Below are positions 61,614 to 64,000 of a DNA stretch of 64,000 nt, in pieces (positions within the stretch are counted from its first letter, which is position 1; every line of letters begins with the position of its first letter). A model generated the notes under the pieces. It was not told the origin of the DNA, made no database searches, and was given only the letters and a program-made list of their open reading frames with translations. This DNA comes from Nymphaea colorata (lineage: Eukaryota; Streptophyta; Magnoliopsida; Nymphaeales; Nymphaeaceae). The stretch is from NCBI RefSeq assembly GCF_008831285.2, contig NC_045141.1, forward strand, positions 26,897,315 to 26,961,314, read 5' to 3'. A program made the position numbers and the translations under genes.

Positions 61614-62700
61614 CACCATGTAGGAAGATTTTAAACAGGTGCAACGAAAAAATAGTGCCCGCCGGACTTGACGATAGGTGGCCAGATACAAGCGGCCAAA
61701 AGAAATAAAAGGGCATCCGAACCAATCGGCACGGGCAGAGATAACATTATAGAAACTACAACGTCAGCAATGCTGCCTTCTTTGAACACAACTTTCGAGA
61801 CGCACCCACAGAAAAGCACAAGCTGCGCCACTGCTTGGCTGAACTGGCCTCTAGAAAAGCGGGGGTTGGCCAAAAAGTACAGGCTTGTCCGGCAATGGAA
61901 AAACAACAACCAAGGCAAATTAATTAAACCAGTATCCCGAATCCGATCTGTTTACGGCCATATTAGTTATATGGCGTTTTAGTTCTTTATCTTCTTCTTG
62001 TTCTAAGCACGTTGAGCCGAGGTTACTTACACTCGGTTTTTTATTCTATTCAATCGTTGTCTAATCACAAAAAAAAAAAGAAGAGGCGACGTGATAGACA
62101 TTGGTTTCTTCCACTTATATAAGAGCCCTTTATAAGCAAGACGCTGATTGCGTTTTGGTGCAAATGCCAAAGCTGAAAATCTCCTTCACCATGTACAAGA
62201 ATTTTGAACAGGAGAAACAGAAGTATTGTACCCACGGGTCTTGACGATAGGTAGCCGGATAGAAGCGGCCAATGAAGCAACGCGCATGGTCAGAGATAAC
62301 ATTATAAACTCCAACATGAGAAACGCGAATGGCCATAGATAACATTACAAACTCCAACGCGAGCAATGCTGCCTTCTTTGAACGCAACTTTCAAGACGCA
62401 GCCGGAAAAACAAGAGGCGCTTCTTGTCGCTTCTAGAAAAGCGCAAAGTACGGCCTCATATACGTGTAGCCAAGGCAGATTAATTAAACCATTATTCCGA
62501 TTCCGATCAGTTAACAGCCATGTTAGCTATATGGCGCTTTATAGCTACACTTGGTTGTTTATTCTTTTCAACCGTTGTCTAATGACAAAAAAATGAGGCG
62601 ACGTACTGGACATTGGTTTCTTCCACTTACATATGAGCCCTTTATAAGCAAGATGCTGATTGTGTATTGGTGCATGCGCCAAATCTGAAACTCGTTAAGT
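61614..62700. repeat. tandem duplication of about 0.5 kb upstream of PHO1 copy 2
   Basis: Unit 1 (about 61614-62186) and unit 2 (about 62187-62700) share, in order: CACCATGTA, TTGACGATAGGT, CAATGCTGCCTTCTTTGAAC, TTAATTAAACCA, GACATTGGTTTCTTCCACTT and GAGCCCTTTATAAGCAAGA. Unit 1 is longer. Unit 2 has an internal direct repeat of AGATAACATTA(T/C)AAACTCCAAC. Both carry a TATAA element (CCCTTTATAAGCAAG). They could be LTR-like or TRIM elements in tandem, or a local duplication of flank sequence. Confidence 0.75.
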
Positions 62701-62796
62701 GCACAACCATGTGTATGTACAGCAACGTATAATGACTAAAATGATTTCCGTAAAATTTAAAAAATGAAAAGAAAATTATGTAAGTATTAAGAAGTG

Positions 62797-62990
62797 TTTG
62801 GATGACACTTTGAAAAAACTTTATTTTTCTAAAACTTGGTTTCCAAATGAGTTTTTACAACCTGGTTTACTTGTTTGGATGATAATGCAAAAACACGGTT
62901 TTCACTTTCCAAGACTTGGTTTGTGTTTGGATGACGAAAAATGAGTTTTTGAAGATACTTGAAAAAAAAAGTTCATACAATACAATTATG
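62797..62990. repeat. repeat block with GTTTGGATGA motifs
   Basis: GTGTTTGGATGACACTTTG, TTGTTTGGATGATAATGC and GTGTTTGGATGACGAAAAA occur within 150 bases, together with AACTTGGTTT and GACTTGGTTT. Similar blocks are at 18735, 38226, 49380 and 58640, so this is probably a MITE family. Confidence 0.4.
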
Positions 62991-63472
62991 TTATAGCTAT
63001 GACATATAGAGCGTTGTCAAATATAAATTTTGTTTACAGTCTTAACAAATTGGACAGCTTTACATTATGTAAGGCTTCTCTTACCAAAATTTAAATGTTG
63101 GATGAAAATTTTGGAAGGTTCACGTTTTTCATCACCATATCAAAACCCAGTTAGTTTCAGTACATACTTTTATATAAAAAAAAAGTTTAAAATATGGCAA
63201 CCTTATTATTTTTGTTTAGTGCAGGTTCGGTTTTCTTCTCTAGTCGTCCGCCATTGACGGGAAGATGACCGCGGAGTCTGCAGCATTGACATGACGACCG
63301 AGGCAAGACCAGGTGACAGCTGACGCGATAAATGCCTCACACACAGTACCCGGCGGAGCATATTATTGGCCCCAGCCCACCCGTTTTGAAGCAAAAGCAG
63401 ATCTGATGGGCTTACTAGCAAGGATCCTTTTCCATGAACGCCATTCTCTCTTTGTCTCTCTCTTCATTCTCT

Positions 63473-63479
63473 ATAAAAA
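63473..63479 (+). promoter_or_regulatory. TATA box of PHO1 copy 2
   Basis: TATAAAA in TTCTCTATAAAAAG, 113 bases before the ATG at 63586. Confidence 0.65.
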
Positions 63480-63585
63480 GCGCCGGCCACAGCCACTGCA
63501 ACAGCGATAGCCACACCCCCTTCCTTCTTCTCGTCTTCTTCTCTCTCGATAGCGACCTAACTGCGCAGATAGACTATTAGAGGCA

Positions 63586-63831
63586 ATGGTGAAATTCGCA
63601 AAGGAGCTGGAAGCTAAACTGATCCCCGAGTGGAGAGACGCTTTTGTGGACTACTGGGCACTGAAGAAGAGAGTGAAGAATATCAAAGTGCAACGGAAAT
63701 CGGCGGGCTTCTGTGCCGCTCCCGCCGGTAAAGAGCAAGGGCTCTCCTTCTTGCGGCCAGTGCGACGTCTCGAGGAAAATATCTCTGATAAACAGATCCA
63801 TGAGGATGAGAAAGACGACGCCGTCGCTCAG
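63586..63831 (+). CDS. PHO1-family phosphate exporter, copy 2, first exon (gene continues past the window)
   Basis: Exon 1 encodes 82 residues beginning MVKFAKELEAKLIPEWRDAF and ending GCTCAG|GTCTCTC in phase 0. Copy 1 exon 1 is also exactly 246 bases and phase 0. The first 35 residues are the SPX N-terminal helices (VDYWALKKRVKNIK); the second half of the exon is more diverged (PAGKEQGLSFLRPVRRLEEN against [20 protein letters not shown]). It is a tandem paralogue in the same orientation, 6.1 kb downstream of the copy 1 stop. Intron 1 opens with a CT then CA/CG repeat. The rest of the gene is not in the window, so its integrity cannot be judged. Confidence 0.93.
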
Positions 63832-63832
63832 G

Positions 63833-63896
63833 TCTCTCTCTCTCTCTCTCTCTCGCTCACACACACACACACACCCACGCGCGCGCGCGCGCATGC
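63833..63896. repeat. (CT)n(CA)n(CG)n compound microsatellite at the start of PHO1 copy 2 intron 1
   Basis: The CT run starts at the splice donor and passes through CACACA and GCGCGC runs. Confidence 0.95.
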
Positions 63897-64000
63897 ACAC
63901 ACTGATATACTATATGCACGGCGACTTGAAGATGGTGAACGAAGAGGACATGTAAAAACAGGATCACGCACGTTGACTAGCTACAGGAATTAATGATATT

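Noticed and set aside
61443-62596. Several frames of 64-104 residues on both strands
   Set aside because: They overlap the tandem duplication, differ in length and frame between the two units, and have no motif; treated as non-coding.
1-64000. CRISPR arrays, operons, ribosome-binding sites, rRNA
   Set aside because: The DNA is plant nuclear; none of these were seen, and the microsatellites and tandem repeats have no spacer structure.

Overview
The window is nuclear DNA from a flowering plant. It is AT-rich, its genes carry many introns with plant-type GT-AG borders, and it contains plant-only families (LOB-domain transcription factor, CLE peptide precursor, PHO1 phosphate exporters with SPX and EXS domains), many (TA)n and (CT)n microsatellites, MITE-like elements and decayed LINE and copia relics. 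The sequence alone does not let me name the species or lineage.

Layout: (1) At the left edge, minus strand, are the first two exons of a gene whose product begins with a mitochondrial-type presequence; the gene runs off the window. (2) At 5.9-6.2 kb, minus strand, is a small intronless gene for a CLE41/CLE44 (TDIF)-type peptide precursor ending in HEVPSGANPISN-R, with Ala where TDIF has (hydroxy)Pro at position 7. (3) At 14.5-16.0 kb, plus strand, is a two-exon class I LOB-domain gene with a C-terminal LxLxL motif. (4) At 17.4-23.8 kb, minus strand, is a ten-exon gene for a 352-residue type I membrane protein of a plant family of unknown function; every exon phase joins. (5) 24-46 kb is mostly accessory sequence: a broken LINE, a copia relic, a GC-rich tandem repeat, two adjacent MITEs and two short multi-exon coding blocks that I do not recognise (31.2-31.5 kb and 42.6-43.6 kb). 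(6) 46.7-57.5 kb, plus strand, is a complete 14-exon PHO1-family gene (775 residues), including one GC-AG intron. (7) Downstream lie an orphan frameshifted copy of PHO1 exon 12 (58.8-59.1 kb), a degenerate retroelement-like stretch, a ~0.5 kb tandem duplication (61.6-62.7 kb) and the first exon of a second PHO1 gene in the same orientation (63.6 kb), cut by the window end.

The PHO1 pair plus the orphan exon form a tandem phosphate-exporter cluster. The other genes show no shared pathway; plant neighbours are usually not co-functional, although the CLE peptide and PHO1 both have their main known roles in vascular tissue.

Gene models were built by hand from splice motifs, reading-frame phase and family resemblance. 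UTRs, transcription starts and poly(A) sites were not determined.
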